Assembly (NCBI RefSeq): GCF_004348825.1
Contig: NZ_SMJU01000005.1
Span: forward strand, 345,747-409,746
Direction: 5' to 3'
DNA length: 64,000 nucleotides
Source of the DNA: Arundinibacter roseus
GTDB lineage: Bacteria > Bacteroidota > Bacteroidia > Cytophagales > Spirosomataceae
Shown in pieces: positions 1 through 9,325 of this stretch (the stretch's first letter is position 1; each line of letters starts with the position of its first letter). A program made the position numbers and the translations under genes. A model generated the notes under the pieces. It was not told the DNA's origin, searched no databases, and saw only the letters and a program-made list of their open reading frames with translations.

Positions 1-1
1 A

Positions 2-130
2 AGTCTCTTTGAATGGGTCAATCAGGACTATCCGATTGTCGATAGCACCGGGAAGCCAACGAAAAAGGTACATGCCTACTCCCGAAGTTGGGGTGTTTGG
101 CTGCAAAAAGGAGATAAAGTGTATGAATAA
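2..130 (+). CDS. C-terminal end of an unidentified gene (cut by window edge)
   Basis: The second reading frame is open from the window edge to a TAA at 128-130 and gives 42 residues ending in GVWLQKGDKVYE. A hairpin that could be a terminator begins three bases after the stop, which supports this being the true end of a plus-strand gene. The fragment is hydrophilic and aromatic-rich, with no motif I recognise, so no function is offered. Confidence 0.5.
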   Translation, partial: SLFEWVNQDYPIVDSTGKPTKKVHAYSRSWGVWLQKGDKVYE

Positions 131-132
131 AC

Positions 133-159
133 GCGGGAAAGTAAGAAAGACTTTCCCGC
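133..159 (+). terminator. Hairpin between convergent genes
   Basis: A 10-base perfect stem (133-142 with 150-159) encloses a 7-base loop just after the stop of the truncated plus-strand gene. Neither side has a long T run, so efficiency is uncertain. It could serve the plus-strand gene, the minus-strand SDR gene ending at 233, or both. Confidence 0.5.
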
Positions 160-232
160 ATGTTTCTAGAGTAATTCTGAAAAGTTATTGATAAACTCTT
201 GGCTTATTAAATTCCAGCGAAGTTATTTTCCT

Positions 233-1021
233 TTACAAACTCCCCGTTTTTCCACCATCCACTGGCAGATTGATTCCGCTAATGCTTGCTGCGGCAGGGC
301 TGCACAAAAAGGCAACCGCCGCCGCCACTTCACGGGCCTCGACAAACCGGCCGGTTGGCATTTCGGATTCCATTTCAGTCGAAAGCTGGTCAACTGTCTT
401 CCCCTGAGCTTCGGCCCGCATAGTAAGCACGGCATCCAAACGGCCCGTGCGGGTGTAGCCCGGCAGCACGTTGTTTACGGTAATACTCTCTTTGCCCAAT
501 TCAAGCGAAAGTGTTTTGGCCCAATTGGCCACTGCCGCCCGAATGGTGTTAGACACGCCCAGGCCCACGATGGGTTGTTTCACAGACGTGCTGATAATGT
601 TGACGATTCGCCCAAAACCCGCTTTTTTCATCGACGGCACCACTGCCTGAACCAGGGTTTGGTTGTTGATGAGGTGCATTTGAAACGTCTTCAAAAATTG
701 TTCAGCAGCGGCATCTATTAGTGGCCCGCCCGCTGGCCCACCCGTATTGTTGACCAAAATGTGAATATCCGGCACAAGGCGAAGATAATCTTCCAGTGCT
801 TTTTTGACTCCTTCTACTTCCTCAAAATCAGCTACAATGTATCGATGGATTTGCCCCAATGAAGTATCCAATGTATCCATTACATCTTTTAAAGAGTCTT
901 CATTTCGGGCCATAAGCGTTACGTTTGCCCCTAAAAGCGCCAGCTCCTCTGCCGAAGCCCGGCCTATCCCCTGCGTACTGCCGCATACAAGGGCTGTTTT
1001 TCCGGTTAAATCAAGATTCAT
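233..1021 (-). CDS. SDR family oxidoreductase with altered active site
   Basis: This is a 262-residue short-chain dehydrogenase/reductase-like protein, close to the family's usual 250 residues. The Rossmann nucleotide-binding motif GSTQGIG is at residues 14-20 and the structural NNTGG at 91-95. A Ser follows at about 144, but the expected YxxxK catalytic pair is replaced by SNTIR at 157-161, so both Tyr and Lys are missing. The C-terminal LPVDGGKTGSL resembles FabG-like enzymes. The start at 1021 was chosen because MNLDLTGK is the usual SDR N-terminus; an upstream in-frame start would add an unlike leader. The fold is secure. Redox activity by the normal mechanism is doubtful and the substrate is unknown. 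Confidence 0.88.
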   Translation of the reverse strand: MNLDLTGKTALVCGSTQGIGRASAEELALLGANVTLMARNEDSLKDVMDTLDTSLGQIHRYIVADFEEVEGVKKALEDYLRLVPDIHILVNNTGGPAGGPLIDAAAEQFLKTFQMHLINNQTLVQAVVPSMKKAGFGRIVNIISTSVKQPIVGLGVSNTIRAAVANWAKTLSLELGKESITVNNVLPGYTRTGRLDAVLTMRAEAQGKTVDQLSTEMESEMPTGRFVEAREVAAAVAFLCSPAAASISGINLPVDGGKTGSL

Positions 1022-1060
1022 CTGATGATACGTTTGAATTAATTTTAGTTGAAACAAAAA

Positions 1061-1090
1061 CACCGTTGCAGACCGGATGGTGCAACGGTG
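1061..1090 (-). terminator. Rho-independent terminator of the Gfo/Idh gene
   Basis: A 10-base perfect stem (1061-1070 with 1081-1090) and 10-base loop lie downstream of the minus-strand oxidoreductase. Reading on the minus strand, the hairpin is followed by TTTTTGTTTC, as expected for an intrinsic terminator. It separates that gene from the SDR gene. Confidence 0.75.
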
Positions 1091-1117
1091 GTGATTTTTT
1101 ATTGATAAAAAGAAAAC

Positions 1118-2566
1118 TTACCAACCCGTTCGATAGTCCCGTTTCACAAACTGATTGGCGGGTTCAAAGTTGGTAATCTTCATTGCTTCTCCATTCCAAA
1201 GCAATTTTTGCCTTCCAGGAAATGAAAAACCCCCGGTAGACTTTGGCTCCCGATACAGGAAAGAACGTACGGCGAGATTCCCCATCAACACGGTTTCGGT
1301 GAGCGGGCCGGACTCCGCAAAAGCAGAACTAGTGTAGGTTCCTACGCCCTTTTTACAGGCTTTTACCCACTGCTGCTGATGTCCCTCTTCGCCACCTTCT
1401 ACGAGTGGGCGGGCGGGCGGTGGCAGCTTCACATCCTTAAAGGACGATTCAGGCCACAGCCTGGGATTTGCCCCAAAAAGCTCAGCACTCAACATTCCTT
1501 TGGTTCCGATAAATAGCATGCCGCCATCTTCATTTCCAAAGACTGTTTCGTACGCACAGCCTTCGGGTAGCCGGGGCCGGATGCCGCCATCGTACCACGA
1601 AAGGCTCAACTCTTTTCCATTCGAATCTTTTGCAGGAAATTTGAGGTGAATGGCCGATGAAGGCGGGCACACATCATCAAAAAATGCTTCCTGAAAAAAA
1701 TCTGCATAAACTGATCCAACACTACATTCCACCGAATTGGGATAGCCAAGGTTCAGGGCCCGAAAGGGAACGTCCATAAAATGGCAACCCATATCGCCCA
1801 ATGCTCCCGTGCCAAAATCCCAGTAGCCCCGCCAGCGAAAAGGCATATAAGCTTCGTGATACGGGCGTTTGGGCGCAGTTCCCAGCCACAAGTCCCAGTC
1901 TACTCCGGCCGGAACGGGCTGCGACTCGCCCCGATCTTTAGGCGATTTGACACCCTGTGGCCATACCGGGCGGTTGGTCCAAACTTCTACCGTATGAACC
2001 TCACCGATCATCCCCGACCGCACCATCGCTTCGGTTTGGCGGGTGCCGTCTCCACTACTACCCTGATTGCCCATTTGGGTCACAACGCGATATTTTTCTG
2101 CAGCCTGTGTAAGCTGTCGTGCTTCCCAAATATCTTTGGTCAATGGTTTTTCGACGTACACATGTTTGCCCAATTCCATGGCCGCTATCGCAATTTTATA
2201 GTGCATATGATCGGGCGTAGTTATCAGGACAGCATCGATGTTTCGTGCTTCTTTTTCGAGCATCTGCCGATAGTCGCGGTAGTAAGGCGCTTTGGGAAAC
2301 ATGCCCCGGTACTTGACCGCCTGCCGGTCGTCCACATCACATAGAGCTGCTATGTTGTCTGTGCCGCCATTATACGCTTGCTGAATATTAAAATCTGCTT
2401 TACCTCCACATCCCACTGCCGCAATGTTTAGCTTATCGCTTGGCGGTACATAGCCTTTGCCAAGAACGTGCCTGGGCACAATAAATATACCTGCCGCCGC
2501 CGCTGCACCCGTTTTCAAAAACTGACGGCGATTGTCTGAATCCGTTAGTTCATTTTTTGTTGGCAT
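1118..2566 (-). CDS. Gfo/Idh/MocA family oxidoreductase with Tat-like signal
   Basis: The 482-residue protein begins with a twin-arginine-like export signal (RRQFLK at 13-18, then an alanine-rich hydrophobic stretch to about 30). A Rossmann domain follows, with VGCGGKADF near residue 51 in place of the GxGxxG motif and the family signature EKPLTK at 139-144. The C-terminal part is the beta-sheet domain of these NAD(P)-dependent sugar dehydrogenase-like enzymes. Tat export of an already folded, cofactor-loaded enzyme is typical of Bacteroidota members that act on sugars or glycosides in the periplasm. The substrate cannot be read from the sequence. It is transcribed alone and followed by a good terminator. 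Confidence 0.9.
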   Translation of the reverse strand: MPTKNELTDSDNRRQFLKTGAAAAAGIFIVPRHVLGKGYVPPSDKLNIAAVGCGGKADFNIQQAYNGGTDNIAALCDVDDRQAVKYRGMFPKAPYYRDYRQMLEKEARNIDAVLITTPDHMHYKIAIAAMELGKHVYVEKPLTKDIWEARQLTQAAEKYRVVTQMGNQGSSGDGTRQTEAMVRSGMIGEVHTVEVWTNRPVWPQGVKSPKDRGESQPVPAGVDWDLWLGTAPKRPYHEAYMPFRWRGYWDFGTGALGDMGCHFMDVPFRALNLGYPNSVECSVGSVYADFFQEAFFDDVCPPSSAIHLKFPAKDSNGKELSLSWYDGGIRPRLPEGCAYETVFGNEDGGMLFIGTKGMLSAELFGANPRLWPESSFKDVKLPPPARPLVEGGEEGHQQQWVKACKKGVGTYTSSAFAESGPLTETVLMGNLAVRSFLYREPKSTGGFSFPGRQKLLWNGEAMKITNFEPANQFVKRDYRTGW

Positions 2567-2616
2567 ACGATTTTTGAAAATTTAAAATGGTAAACATTGC
2601 AAGCATAGACAGCTGA

Positions 2617-2916
2617 TTAACTACCAAATACCTGAGCAATTTTCATCGCAATGCCCATATCTCCTTTGATTTTTAGTTTCCCCGTCATGTAGGCCATCAT
2701 TGGATTTATATCACCGTCCAGCATTTTTAACGCATTTTCGGAAGATATTTCCAGGGTACACTGCGCTTCTTGGTCTTCATTCGTTACTACATTCGGAACC
2801 TGGGTGGTATCTATAAAAATGACACCTTCGTCGGTTGCGAATTTCACCTTTGCCACCATGGAATTTTCGGTACCTACTACGGTGCGGATGCGGTCTGTCA
2901 GAATTTCTAAACTCAT
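2617..2916 (-). CDS. SCP2 sterol-binding domain protein
   Basis: This 99-residue protein is essentially a single SCP2 (sterol carrier protein 2) domain. It has the ending typical of the family, in which a conserved stretch around GDINPMMAYMTGKLKIKGD (from about residue 69) precedes the C-terminal helix MGIAMKIAQVF. SCP2 domains bind hydrophobic ligands such as fatty acyl groups, and no catalytic residues are expected. There is no signal peptide, so it should be cytoplasmic. It sits 50 bases upstream of the Gfo/Idh gene on the same strand and may be co-transcribed. The ligand is unknown. Confidence 0.85.
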   Translation of the reverse strand: MSLEILTDRIRTVVGTENSMVAKVKFATDEGVIFIDTTQVPNVVTNEDQEAQCTLEISSENALKMLDGDINPMMAYMTGKLKIKGDMGIAMKIAQVFGS

Positions 2917-3184
2917 GAAAATTGGATTTTAGTTGTAATAAAGTTGTACGATTCGCAAGTATAAGAAATGCATTTCAATTTGCAGGAGAAAAATGCAGCC
3001 AAAGCATTATTCAGGAGAAAGGGACTAGCTGGTTTTTAAAGCAAAACCAGCTCCTGACTCTTTATGAAGGTATTTGCAAAACAACCGGAGGTCAATTTCA
3101 GTAATAAAATTAAATGCTTTTGGTGTTTTCATCTAAAACCGCAACTTTTGCCCGCTTTTACAAACTATCACTTATAATTATCCC

Positions 3185-3676
3185 ATGTCAGATTCTTCAA
3201 CCCCCGTGGAGCGCCCCAGATTTCTGTCATTTTTATGCATGCTCACGTTCATCAGTTGTGTGTCAGGTCTTTGGACACAGTCCGATCGTTTATGGAACCC
3301 GGGCGTAGTGGCGGATCAAACGCGCGAAATTTTTGAGCAGCTTCAGGAAAGCATGGAAGCACAGGCAACCCCTGAAAATGCCGAATTCATGGAAAATCTT
3401 TTTGATTCCATTCGGGAAGAGGCAACGTCCGATACCATTCGTCTGAGTGCCATCCTGATGTTAATCTACGAATCGCTTACACTTTTTGGTGCCTATATGA
3501 TGTGGAATTTACAAAAACGGGGCTTTTATCTGTATTTGGCAGGAATCGCCGTGATTATCCTGGGACCTTTGCTGCTGATAGGCGGGTGGATGGGCACGAT
3601 GACGATGCTGGGCGGCGCATTTTTTAGCGTCATTTTCAGCTTTATGTACCGGGCCAACCTCCGACATATGCACTAA
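3185..3676 (+). CDS. Small multipass membrane protein of unknown function
   Basis: The 163-residue protein has a hydrophobic helix near residues 14-32, a hydrophilic acidic stretch (about 45-85, rich in Glu and Gln), and then three likely membrane segments: one around 85-110 and a closely spaced pair from about 113 to 155, ending in RANLRHMH. No catalytic motif is visible. It resembles the many uncharacterised small inner-membrane proteins of Bacteroidota. It lies 142 bases upstream of the PpiD-like gene on the same strand, so co-transcription is possible but not shown. Confidence 0.7.
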   Translation: MSDSSTPVERPRFLSFLCMLTFISCVSGLWTQSDRLWNPGVVADQTREIFEQLQESMEAQATPENAEFMENLFDSIREEATSDTIRLSAILMLIYESLTLFGAYMMWNLQKRGFYLYLAGIAVIILGPLLLIGGWMGTMTMLGGAFFSVIFSFMYRANLRHMH

Positions 3677-3818
3677 TAGTTCATTTCTTAAAAATAAGAA
3701 TCTGCTAAAAAGAACTGCCGGACGGGCGTTTTGGCACTTCTTTTGATTTGAAGAAAGAACTACACTTGGATAGTATCCAGAAAAGATTTTATTTTGCGGG
3801 TCAAATTTGAAACTAGAA

Positions 3819-5933
3819 ATGGCATTAATTAACAAAATCAGAGAAAAATCAGGGATTGCTGTTACGGTTATTGCCGTAAGCTTAATCTTCTTTATAGTAG
3901 GAGGCGACCTGCTGGGACCCAACTCCATGTTTGGAGGGGGAAACAATCAAACCCTCGGTGAGATTGCCGGTAAGGAAATTGACATTCAGAGCTTCCAGAA
4001 TCGGCTCGACGTCATGCGGCAAAATTATGAAGCCCAAACCGGACGGGCTGCCGGAGAACAGGAAATCGTAGCCTTGCGGGAGCAAGCCTGGAATCAGCTG
4101 ATCGTTGATATTGCTTACAAAGAACAATATGAAAAGCTTGGCCTGACCGTAACGGATGAAGAAATGGTGGATATGGTGCAGGGCAACCACATCAGTCCTT
4201 CTATTCAGCAGGCTTTTGCCAACCCTACTACCGGTGCATTTGATAAAAGCGCCGTAGTAAACTACCTGAAAAACCTGAAAACACTTCCGCTTCCTCAGCA
4301 ACAGTCGTGGGCAGAGTTTGAGCAAAACCTGCGTTCGGATCGTCTGCGTCAGAAATACGAAAACCTGGTACGCACGTCTACCTACGTAACCAAAGCAGAA
4401 GCCGAAAAAGAATACATGGCCCAAAATACCCGGGCATCTTTGCGGTATTTGTATGTACCTTTTTACTCGGTACCTGACACTACCATTAAAGTTACCGACT
4501 CGCAGTTGGAATCATACCTAAGCGCGCATCGCGATGAGTACAAAGGCGTAAGCACCCGCACGGTGCAGTATGTTACGTTTCCCGTTTTGCCTGCTAAGGA
4601 CGACAGCGCAGCGCTATATACTGAAATCAAAACGCTTGCCCGTGGTTTGGCCTCAGCAGAAAATGATTCTGCCTATGCTCGTATGAACTCTGACATTGCG
4701 ATGCCAACTGATATGTCGTATGCAAGCATGTCAGATCAGCTCAAAGAAGCCGTGACTACCTTTGTTCCCGGTGGCGTGTATGGTCCTTATCGTGAAGGAA
4801 ACACTTATTTTATCTACAAATACAACGGAACTAAAAAAGACTCTCTGTCGACAGTTAAAGCAAGCCACATTTTGATTCGTCCTGAAAACCCATCGGATTC
4901 AGCCAAAGAAGTGGCGCGTCAGCGGGCCGAAGGAATTTTGGGTCAGATTCGGGGTGGAGCAAGTTTTGAAGCAATGGCCGCTACCAACAGTGCAGATCCG
5001 GGTTCGGCTCAGCGTGGTGGTGATTTGGGCTATTTTCAAAACAACGGCTCCATGGTAAAGCCGTTTGAAGATGCTGTTTTCTCGATGAGTGGCACCGGGC
5101 TCATTGGCCGTTTGGTTGAAAGTCAGTTTGGTTTTCACATCATCAAAGTAACCGACGCAAAATCAAATACACTCTACCGGTTGGCTGGTATTGCCAAAAC
5201 AATCGCTCCAAGTCAGGCTACCCGCGACGAGGCCTACCGCAAGGCTGATCAGTTTGCAGGTTCTGTAAAAACAAAGTCGCAATTTGACGAAGCTGTTAAG
5301 GCAGATAAATCACTTGTGGTAGCTACCGCTAACCGCCTTCCCGAGTCGTCTTCTAATGTAAACGCCATCCAAAATGCCCGTGAAATTGTCCGTTGGGCGT
5401 TCAATGATAAAACCGACATCAACGACGTTTCACAGGTATTCGAAACCGACGATCAGTACGTAGTAGCCGTGCTTACCGGAAAAACGGATGAAGACGAAGT
5501 GAAAATAGATGATTTTAGAGACGAATTGACGGCCAAGGTTCGTAACCAATTAAAAGCCGAACAGATTACCTCTAAGTTGGGTGCAGTGGGAGATCTGGAA
5601 GCAATGGCAAAAAAATACGGTGCAGGGGCACTGCTCGAAACCGCAAACGATATTTCTCTCGCCACCGGCCTGTTGAGCTCTGCCGGATTTGATCCGATTG
5701 CTCTTGGAAAAGGTTTTGGCTTGCAGAAAGGAAAAAAATCACCCGTATTTACCGGTGAAAATGGAGTATTTGTAATGGAACTTGTAGACCGTACCGAAGC
5801 TCCGCAAATCGCTGACTATACACCTTACAAAACTCAGCTACAACAAGGTATCGAAAGCCGCGCTAGTTTTCTGTTGAATGAAGCCGTACGCGATAACGCA
5901 AAAATTGTGGATCGTCGTGCTAAATTTTTCTAG
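3819..5933 (+). CDS. PpiD-like membrane-anchored peptidyl-prolyl isomerase
   Basis: The 704-residue protein has a short cytoplasmic N-terminus and a single membrane helix at about residues 14-33. A large SurA/PpiD-type N-terminal chaperone region follows (roughly 45-260), then a parvulin (PpiC) rotamase domain at about 345-455 marked by KASHILIRP, GGDLGYF and FGFHIIKV. A second chaperone-like region makes up the C-terminus. It most likely helps outer-membrane and periplasmic proteins fold at the Sec exit. The ATG at 3819 gives the classic MALINKIREKSG start; the in-frame TTG four codons upstream is less likely. A strong terminator follows at 5964. Confidence 0.92.
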   Translation: MALINKIREKSGIAVTVIAVSLIFFIVGGDLLGPNSMFGGGNNQTLGEIAGKEIDIQSFQNRLDVMRQNYEAQTGRAAGEQEIVALREQAWNQLIVDIAYKEQYEKLGLTVTDEEMVDMVQGNHISPSIQQAFANPTTGAFDKSAVVNYLKNLKTLPLPQQQSWAEFEQNLRSDRLRQKYENLVRTSTYVTKAEAEKEYMAQNTRASLRYLYVPFYSVPDTTIKVTDSQLESYLSAHRDEYKGVSTRTVQYVTFPVLPAKDDSAALYTEIKTLARGLASAENDSAYARMNSDIAMPTDMSYASMSDQLKEAVTTFVPGGVYGPYREGNTYFIYKYNGTKKDSLSTVKASHILIRPENPSDSAKEVARQRAEGILGQIRGGASFEAMAATNSADPGSAQRGGDLGYFQNNGSMVKPFEDAVFSMSGTGLIGRLVESQFGFHIIKVTDAKSNTLYRLAGIAKTIAPSQATRDEAYRKADQFAGSVKTKSQFDEAVKADKSLVVATANRLPESSSNVNAIQNAREIVRWAFNDKTDINDVSQVFETDDQYVVAVLTGKTDEDEVKIDDFRDELTAKVRNQLKAEQITSKLGAVGDLEAMAKKYGAGALLETANDISLATGLLSSAGFDPIALGKGFGLQKGKKSPVFTGENGVFVMELVDRTEAPQIADYTPYKTQLQQGIESRASFLLNEAVRDNAKIVDRRAKFF

Positions 5934-5963
5934 TAGAAAATAGTTAAAGTATAGCTTTTCAGG

Positions 5964-5996
5964 AAAGGTCAGGTTCACAGCCTGACCTTTTTTTTA
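5964..5996 (+). terminator. Rho-independent terminator after the PpiD-like gene
   Basis: A 10-base perfect stem (5964-5973 with 5981-5990) and 7-base loop are followed by an uninterrupted T run, 30 bases after the stop. This is a textbook intrinsic terminator. Confidence 0.92.
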
Positions 5997-6085
5997 TAAA
6001 AGAAACAGTAGAATAAAATAAAATTGTCATTTTTACACTTATTAATTAATTCAAGCAATTACCTTCAACTTTACAGAAAAAAAAC

Positions 6086-7414
6086 ATGAGCATTTTACTT
6101 GGTGATCGGGAATATTTTAAAGGCGTCGGAAAGATTGCCTATGAGGGGCCTGAATCAGATAACCCCTTGGCTTTTCGCTGGTATGACGAAAATCAGATCG
6201 TAGCGGGCAAGTCCATGAAAGAGCATTTGCGCTTTGCTGTTGCCTATTGGCATACGCTCTGCGGCACCGGACTTGACCCCTTTGGCGGCCCCACGCTTTT
6301 TTATCCCTGGAACGAAAAAAGTGATGCCGTAGCACGAGCCAAAGATAAAGCTGATGCGGCGTTTGAGTTCATTACAAAAATCGGTGCCCCGTACTACTGT
6401 TTCCATGATGTAGACGTAGTTGACTATGACGACGATGTGCGTACCAATGAAAAGCGGATGCAGGCCCTGACTGACTATCTGGCTCAAAAACAAAAAGACA
6501 GCAGCGTGAAGCTCCTGTGGGGTACGGCCAATTTGTTCAGTCATCATCGCTACATGAATGGCGCTTCGACCAATCCTGACTTTCAGGTATTGACCCACGC
6601 AGGTGCCCAAATCAAAATGGCGCTTGATGCAACAATTGCCCTTGGTGGCGAAAACTATGTATTTTGGGGAGGCCGCGAAGGCTACATGACGCTGCTCAAT
6701 ACAGACATGAAGCGCGAGCAGGAGCACTTTGCTCAAATGCTGAAATTGGCCGTTTCGTACGCTCGTAAAAATGGTTTTACGGGTAAGTTCTTTATTGAAC
6801 CAAAGCCCTGCGAGCCAACCAAGCATCAGTACGACTATGACGCCGCCACGGTCGTTGGGTTCCTGCGTCAATTTGATTTGCAGGACGATTTTTCGCTGAA
6901 TCTCGAAGTGAACCATGCTACATTGGCCGGACATACGTTTCAGCATGAGTTGCAGGTAGCGGCAGATGCCGGAATGCTCGGCTCTATCGACGCCAACCGG
7001 GGCGACTACCAAAACGGCTGGGATACCGATCAGTTCCCCAACGATTTGATGGAATGGACGCAGGCTATGCTGGTGATTTTAGACGCAGGCGGACTTGCCG
7101 GCGGCGGAATTAACTTTGATGCCAAGCGTCGTCGCAATTCTACTGACGTGGAGGATCTATTCTACGCGCACATTGGCGGCATGGACACCGTGGCCCGCGC
7201 CCTGCTTATTGCCGACAAAATCACTCAAAAAGGCGAATATCACAAAATCCGCAGCGACCGCTACGCAAGCTTCGACAGTGGCAAAGGAGCTTCCTTTGAA
7301 AAAGGAGAGCTTAGCCTGGAAGACCTGTTTAGCCTGGCAGCCGAAGCTGGCGAACCTGCCATGATTTCCGGCAAACAGGAATATCTGGAAAATCTGATTA
7401 ACCGGTATATCTAA
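6086..7414 (+). CDS. xylA: Xylose isomerase
   Basis: The 442-residue protein matches the length and motifs of class II D-xylose isomerases. Catalytic His is in CFHDVDVV (H107-D110), the family signature WGGREGY is near 194-200, and the metal-binding IEPKP is near 237-241. It interconverts D-xylose and D-xylulose in the cytoplasm, using two divalent metals. No xylulokinase, xylose transporter or xylose regulator lies beside it, so the rest of the pathway must be elsewhere. It is flanked by a terminator upstream and a hairpin downstream and looks monocistronic. Confidence 0.97.
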   Translation: MSILLGDREYFKGVGKIAYEGPESDNPLAFRWYDENQIVAGKSMKEHLRFAVAYWHTLCGTGLDPFGGPTLFYPWNEKSDAVARAKDKADAAFEFITKIGAPYYCFHDVDVVDYDDDVRTNEKRMQALTDYLAQKQKDSSVKLLWGTANLFSHHRYMNGASTNPDFQVLTHAGAQIKMALDATIALGGENYVFWGGREGYMTLLNTDMKREQEHFAQMLKLAVSYARKNGFTGKFFIEPKPCEPTKHQYDYDAATVVGFLRQFDLQDDFSLNLEVNHATLAGHTFQHELQVAADAGMLGSIDANRGDYQNGWDTDQFPNDLMEWTQAMLVILDAGGLAGGGINFDAKRRRNSTDVEDLFYAHIGGMDTVARALLIADKITQKGEYHKIRSDRYASFDSGKGASFEKGELSLEDLFSLAAEAGEPAMISGKQEYLENLINRYI

Positions 7415-7443
7415 ATACAACTTCCGGATACGATCTTCTGAAT

Positions 7444-7485
7444 TATACACAAAGCTGCTTTCTCACGAAGGCAGCTTTGTGTATA
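7444..7485 (+). terminator. Long hairpin after xylA
   Basis: A 15-base perfect stem (7444-7458 with 7471-7485), extendable inward by three more pairs including one G-T, lies 30 bases after the xylA stop. There is no T run after it, so it may be a weak terminator or an RNA-protecting structure. Confidence 0.55.
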
Positions 7486-7531
7486 TTGAACCGTTCTTAT
7501 CCTGAACAGGGAAATAAATTTTCGATCAACG

Positions 7532-9325
7532 GTGAATGCTTCGGCTGGATTTTACGATTTTACAACTCATTCTCTTTACCTTTCATACGCTTACAGGCAA
7601 GGAATTGAGGTCGTTTCCGGCGATTCGCTGCTGCGCAGAATTGTGCCGGATTTGCATCAGCCAACAACCTACATTGAGCTTTCTCCCGCTACCCAAAAGT
7701 TCGTTCTTCAACGCGATCTGTTTGGAATCGTGCCGCTGTACTACCTATATATTCCGAACAAGATTTTTGCTTTTTCTACCAATATCCCTTTGCTACGGCA
7801 ATTTCCTGAGGTACATAAATACCTTCGCCCCAATCCACGCCGGATAGCAGAGTTTTTGACCTGGATGAGCGACAGCGCACCCTACACAAGCGCAACTTTC
7901 CTGGAACCGCTGTTGAGCGTACTACCCGGCCATCAGTTGCAATGTTTTGAGGGGAAATGTACTCAAAAAACCTGGGTAACTTTTGATTGCGAATCCTGGC
8001 GAAAGCTCCATACCACAGAGGATTTTGGTCAGGCTTTTCGGCGGCAGTTTCGGTCTTCTGTTCAACAGGCAGTTGGTTCGGCATCGGCACCGATTGCTCA
8101 TCTGAGTGGTGGTTTGGATTCGTCATCCGTCGTTTGCATGGTGCGGGACGTACAGCCACAAACACCGCTGCATACGCTGTATGCCACTACCGAAACAGCC
8201 TTAACCGACGAAGCGCCCTATGCCCAAACCGTAGCTCAGCAGGTAGGCAGCACGCATCATGAAGTGTCGCCGTCAGAAAATGATCTGGAAGCTCTTGAAG
8301 AAATAACCCGGTTGCTTGGACAACCCGAAAACATGATTGTTTCTCCGGCTTTTCATCTGACCCTGAGCCGCTACGCACAAAACCTCGGAGGCGACGTGCT
8401 TCTATCTGGACATGACGGAGACAGCATCATCGGACACGGACTGGAATATCTGGAACAGCTAATGAAGGCGGAAAAATGGCAGGAATTGAAAACTCTCCTG
8501 AAACAGCGGGCGGCACTAACTTCACTTACATATCTCCATCCTGACTGGGATTCTTTTTCAATAACCAGAAAAGAAAAGTACTATCAACAATACTTTTGGA
8601 TGTGGTACCTGCCTGGACTTTACAAGTCAAAATCACTGCCCGAGTTTGTTCGCTACTGCCTTCAACTAGTCCGGCATTTTGATATTTCCTCAGGATTTTT
8701 ACTAAAAAGAGGATTTCAAAAACTCCGGAGAAAAGTTGATAGCTCTCAAAAAACACTTCTTCCGGTACTGCGTAAAGAATGGCAGTATACCCCCAAAACG
8801 CAAGGTACTCCTACCCTGTCCGAAACCCTGCGGGGCTCCTTGCCCGCTACCCTTCAATATGCCTTCGACGACGTGTTTTACCGGGAAGCAATCGTGATAA
8901 ATGAAGAATACTATGCGCTCGGCACTCATGTTGGATGTAGCTATGCATTTCCTTTTTATGATCAAAAATTATTCGAAATTTGCCTGTCAGCACCTGTTGA
9001 ACTGAAATACTATCATGGGCTCGGACGTGGAGTATTGCGGGAAGGAATGCGTGGCCTGCTACCTGATTCGGTGCGTGAACGAGTGGGGAAAGCTAATTTT
9101 GGCACGTATGGCCGCCTCGCCGCCCTGCGGCTTTACGAGCAGGCAGGTGACTACCTCAGCCCAAACAGCGGTGTATGGACGTATGTAGATCAGGCTCATT
9201 TTGAAAAAGCGGTGCATATCATCAGGCATCCGGAAAAGACCCCCGAACTGACCAATCGGGCGCAATTTTATGTGTACAAAACTATTTATCTTGCAGTATG
9301 GCTTCATCAACTTTCCGAATCCTGA
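7532..9325 (+). CDS. Asparagine-synthase-like protein lacking the glutaminase cysteine
   Basis: This 597-residue protein has an N-terminal remnant of the glutaminase (Ntn) fold, seen from RDLFGIVPLYY at 61-71. The asparagine synthetase ATP-pyrophosphatase domain follows, with its P-loop SGGLDSSS at 192-199 and the C-terminal GVLREGMRGLLP-type motif. The catalytic Cys2 of true glutamine-dependent AsnB is absent and the N-terminus is short. It is thus either ammonia-dependent or an amide-forming relative such as beta-lactam synthetases and lasso-peptide cyclases. No precursor peptide, PqqD-like protein or leader peptidase is near. The start is a GTG, with no better in-frame start upstream. Its end overlaps the next gene by 28 bases. 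Confidence 0.85.
   Translation: MNASAGFYDFTTHSLYLSYAYRQGIEVVSGDSLLRRIVPDLHQPTTYIELSPATQKFVLQRDLFGIVPLYYLYIPNKIFAFSTNIPLLRQFPEVHKYLRPNPRRIAEFLTWMSDSAPYTSATFLEPLLSVLPGHQLQCFEGKCTQKTWVTFDCESWRKLHTTEDFGQAFRRQFRSSVQQAVGSASAPIAHLSGGLDSSSVVCMVRDVQPQTPLHTLYATTETALTDEAPYAQTVAQQVGSTHHEVSPSENDLEALEEITRLLGQPENMIVSPAFHLTLSRYAQNLGGDVLLSGHDGDSIIGHGLEYLEQLMKAEKWQELKTLLKQRAALTSLTYLHPDWDSFSITRKEKYYQQYFWMWYLPGLYKSKSLPEFVRYCLQLVRHFDISSGFLLKRGFQKLRRKVDSSQKTLLPVLRKEWQYTPKTQGTPTLSETLRGSLPATLQYAFDDVFYREAIVINEEYYALGTHVGCSYAFPFYDQKLFEICLSAPVELKYYHGLGRGVLREGMRGLLPDSVRERVGKANFGTYGRLAALRLYEQAGDYLSPNSGVWTYVDQAHFEKAVHIIRHPEKTPELTNRAQFYVYKTIYLAVWLHQLSES

Noticed and set aside
188..721. Plus-strand open frame opposite the SDR gene
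   Set aside because: It is the reverse shadow of a well-supported SDR gene.
7532..9325. Lasso-peptide biosynthetic cluster
   Set aside because: Only the cyclase-like gene is present; no precursor, PqqD-like protein or leader protease lies nearby.
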